Of a DNA stretch of 18,449 bases, positions 16,670 to 18,449 are shown in pieces (within the stretch, counting starts at the first letter, position 1; every line of letters starts with the position of its first letter). The stretch is from positions 1 through 18,449 of the forward strand of contig JANYLE010000493.1 of the NCBI GenBank assembly GCA_025363795.1. The letters run 5' to 3'. The translations under genes and the position numbers were made by a program. Source of the DNA: Mariniphaga sp. (GTDB lineage Bacteria; Bacteroidota; Bacteroidia; Bacteroidales; Prolixibacteraceae). A model generated the notes under the pieces. It made no database searches, was not told the origin of the DNA, and saw only the letters and a list, made by a program, of their open reading frames with translations.

Positions 16670-17152
16670 AATGACCTCCGCATTTTTACTGAAGACCTCC
16701 GCATTTTTACTGAAGACCTCTGCATTTTTACTAATGTCCTCTGCATTTTTACTGTAGACCTCTGCATTTTCACTGAAGACCTTCGCACTTTTACTGAAGA
16801 CCTTTGCATTTTTACTGAAGACCTCCGCATTTTCACTGAAGACCTTCGCATTTTTACTGAAGACCTTCGCATTTTTACTGAAGAACTCTGTCAGATTACT
16901 AAATACACTTGCAAGATTACTACTTACACTGACGTGATTACTAAATACACTCGCAAGATTACAACTTGCACTAACGAGATTACTAAATACACTCGCAAGA
17001 TTACTACTTACACTAACGTGATTACTAAATACACTCGCAAGATTACTACTTACACTAACGTGATTACTAAATACACTAACGAGATTACTAAATACACTCG
17101 CAAGATTACTACTTACACTAACGTGATTACCAAATACACTTGCAGAATAGAT
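16670..17152. repeat. tandem array of 23 units of 21 bp, two unit families in one phase
   Basis: Unit boundaries fall every 21 bases from 16670 to 17152 without slippage. Units 1-10 (16670-16879) are type A, built on GACCTCCGCATTTTTACT, with recurrent changes CTC/CTT, CGC/TGC and TTT/TTC. Unit 11 (16880-16900) is a hybrid: an A-like start GAAGAACTC and a B-like end ATTACT. Units 12-23 (16901-17152) are type B (AAATACACTCGCAAG then ATTACT) and B' (ACTTACACTAACGTG then ATTACT), mostly alternating to give a 42-base period. Units 16-17 and 18-19 are identical 42-base blocks. Because 21 is a multiple of three, several frames stay open on both strands, so open frames here are not evidence of a gene. 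The array fills the spacer between two minus-strand genes. There are no spacers and no dyad within units, so it is not CRISPR. Confidence 0.95.
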
Positions 17153-17169
17153 TCAACGTCTGAAGCAGC

Positions 17170-18449
17170 CTATTTATCGATAAGGATTCCCATCTTTTTC
17201 ATCAGGAAAGTAGCGTTAAGGTTTTGACAGACACCTTCCGTTAATTTGTAATCGATCATCATTTCGCCATCAACAATCTGGATTTCGAAACAAAGGTTAT
17301 TGATGTGCTCGGGATAGCTTTTGATCAGGTCACCCAAAATCAGGTCATGCGTAGCAATCAACCCAACAGACTGGTATTTAATGAGCTGCTCCAGCAACGC
17401 AATTGAACCGGCCTGTTTATCCCTCGAATTGGTCCCTTTCAAAATTTCGTCAAGCAGAATAAAAACATGCTGACCGCTTTCCAGCTCCGTAATAATTTCC
17501 TTTAACCGCTTCAATTCTGCATAAAAGAACGACTCTTTGCGGGCGAGGGAATCGCTCGTGCGGATGCTGCTGTGCAACAAGACGGGTGTGAAAACAAACT
17601 TCGAAGCAAAGACCGGAGCACCTGTCATCGCCAGGATATAGTTGGTACCCACCGTGCGCAGAAAAGTGCTTTTCCCCGACATATTTGCGCCGGTAACGAT
17701 GCAGTATTGTCTCCACCCCGAAATCTGAATCGAATTCGTCACACATTCAGCTTTGGAAATCAGTGGATGGCCCAAATCATTTGCTTCGAAACTGAATTCA
17801 CCATCAACCGGTTCGGGGAAAATATATTCGGGATTGTTGGAAGCGAAGTTAGCCAGCGAAGAGAGCGCATCAAACTCCGCCATACTATCGTACCACCGCG
17901 GAATATCGTTGCAGTACCTTGCTTTCCATTTTTCGACAGCTACCAGCATGTGGAGGTTAAACAAAAAGAGCCCGTTTAACACCACTGCCGCCAGAATATT
18001 CAGATTACTATCCAGCCAGCTCAGCAATCGCGAGAGTTTACGGATAATAGCTGATGGCGATTCATCGCCTTCGTGCGAAAGGTCAAGTTTTAATTCGGCT
18101 AAAAAAGCCGATTTAAAGATGCTCTTCTCTATTAACAAAAGGAACCGGGCATATTTGGATAAAACACTCACTTTGGACGAGAGCTGCGCCTGAACCTTGA
18201 TCGTCTTGCGGGCATACGATGAAACAATCCACAATTGCACAATGACCATCAGCACAGGGAACTGGTATGCCACATAACCCATTAATGACAAGATAATTAA
18301 TGCATTTGTAACGACTGGTAGGATAAATCTTAGCGCATTAAAAACACGGTTATTCAATAAGGTATTTTCACTTTTGAGCCATTCACCAAACTCAAGCCGC
18401 TCATTTTCACTGCTTTTTTGTCCGAAGAAAACCAGTTGCATCTGTTGCC
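17170..18449 (-). CDS. membrane-anchored MutS-like ATPase, N-terminus cut by window edge
   Basis: The frame is open to the window edge. The first ATG in the window (18441) is preceded by two in-frame sense codons, and family members I recall are near 600 residues, so the true N-terminus lies outside. Counting from that ATG, two hydrophobic helices (about 37-58 and 60-76) precede a helical MutS core, and the ATPase domain follows. Walker A is GANMSGKST (251-259), the signature region is ARKESFFYAELKRLKEI, Walker B is VFILLDE (326-332) and a His loop is ATHD (363-366). The C-terminus is ATFLMKKMGILIDK. It has the ABC-type ATPase of MutS, but the membrane helices and absent mismatch-recognition domain (in the part visible) argue against canonical mismatch repair; its role is unknown. 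The 21-bp array begins 17 bases past its stop codon. Confidence 0.88.
   Translation of the reverse strand, partial: QQMQLVFFGQKSSENERLEFGEWLKSENTLLNNRVFNALRFILPVVTNALIILSLMGYVAYQFPVLMVIVQLWIVSSYARKTIKVQAQLSSKVSVLSKYARFLLLIEKSIFKSAFLAELKLDLSHEGDESPSAIIRKLSRLLSWLDSNLNILAAVVLNGLFLFNLHMLVAVEKWKARYCNDIPRWYDSMAEFDALSSLANFASNNPEYIFPEPVDGEFSFEANDLGHPLISKAECVTNSIQISGWRQYCIVTGANMSGKSTFLRTVGTNYILAMTGAPVFASKFVFTPVLLHSSIRTSDSLARKESFFYAELKRLKEIITELESGQHVFILLDEILKGTNSRDKQAGSIALLEQLIKYQSVGLIATHDLILGDLIKSYPEHINNLCFEIQIVDGEMMIDYKLTEGVCQNLNATFLMKKMGILIDK

Noticed and set aside
16642..16872. Minus-strand Arg/Ser/Lys-rich frame (VKMRRSS repeats) as a basic small protein
   Set aside because: It is the antisense of half of the same array, begins at an arbitrary repeat copy and ends outside the array without any domain or start signal.
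16670..17152. CRISPR array
   Set aside because: Units are contiguous 21-mers without unique spacers, and no cas genes are present.
16661..17227. Open plus-strand frame of 188 codons over the tandem array as a protein-coding gene
   Set aside because: A repeat of 21 bases with no stop stays open automatically. The start is TTG without a clear ribosome site, and the end runs antisense into the MutS-like gene.

Overview
The window looks like chromosomal DNA of a Bacteroidota bacterium, probably a Marinilabiliales/Prolixibacteraceae-like lineage (the order is an inference). Supporting signs are AT-rich intergenic DNA, weak Shine-Dalgarno sequences, a hybrid-two-component-type propeller sensor, a CarboxypepD_reg-like/PF14905 outer-membrane protein, a FecI-FecR-TonB receptor operon with an STN domain, and a membrane-anchored MutS-like ATPase. 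No tRNA, rRNA, insertion sequence or CRISPR array is visible.

Layout. 1-1770 (-): N-terminal 590 residues of a two-component regulator propeller sensor, cut by the window edge. 1771-2363: divergent spacer with an inverted repeat and degraded coding-like segments. 2364-3281 (+): slipin/stomatin. 3377-5830 (-): PF14905-type outer-membrane barrel. 5831-6776: long AT-rich spacer with a probable broken small lipoprotein gene (6157-6288) and a hairpin. 6777-8626 (+): two-gene cytochrome operon (outer-membrane barrel with an N-terminal CxxCH, then a monoheme cytochrome c), closed by a strong terminator at 8653-8704. 8787-9099 (+): frameshifted remnant of a DUF486 small membrane protein. 12997 down to 9128 (-): ECF sigma factor, FecR anti-sigma factor and TonB-dependent receptor with overlapping ends. 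13129-14055 (-): lipoprotein of unknown function. 14258-15817 (-): membrane-anchored DUF362 protein. 15870-16610 (-): acyl-ACP thioesterase. 16670-17152: tandem array of 23 units of 21 bp. 17170-18449 (-): MutS-like ATPase, cut at its N-terminus by the window edge.

How the genes fit together. The sigma/FecR/receptor operon is a standard cell-surface signalling cassette: ligand binding at the receptor STN domain is relayed through FecR to release the sigma factor. Its ligand cannot be read from sequence. The cytochrome pair looks like an electron-transfer unit spanning periplasm and outer membrane. The other genes are housekeeping or envelope functions without an obvious shared pathway.

The least ordinary item is the 21-bp array between the MutS-like and thioesterase genes. 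It holds two diverged unit families joined in a single phase; the second family alternates two sub-types, giving a 42-bp higher-order period. I do not recognise it and cannot say whether it is inert or functional. The other second-look items are three probable pseudogene remnants (2082-2276, 6157-6288, 8787-9099).
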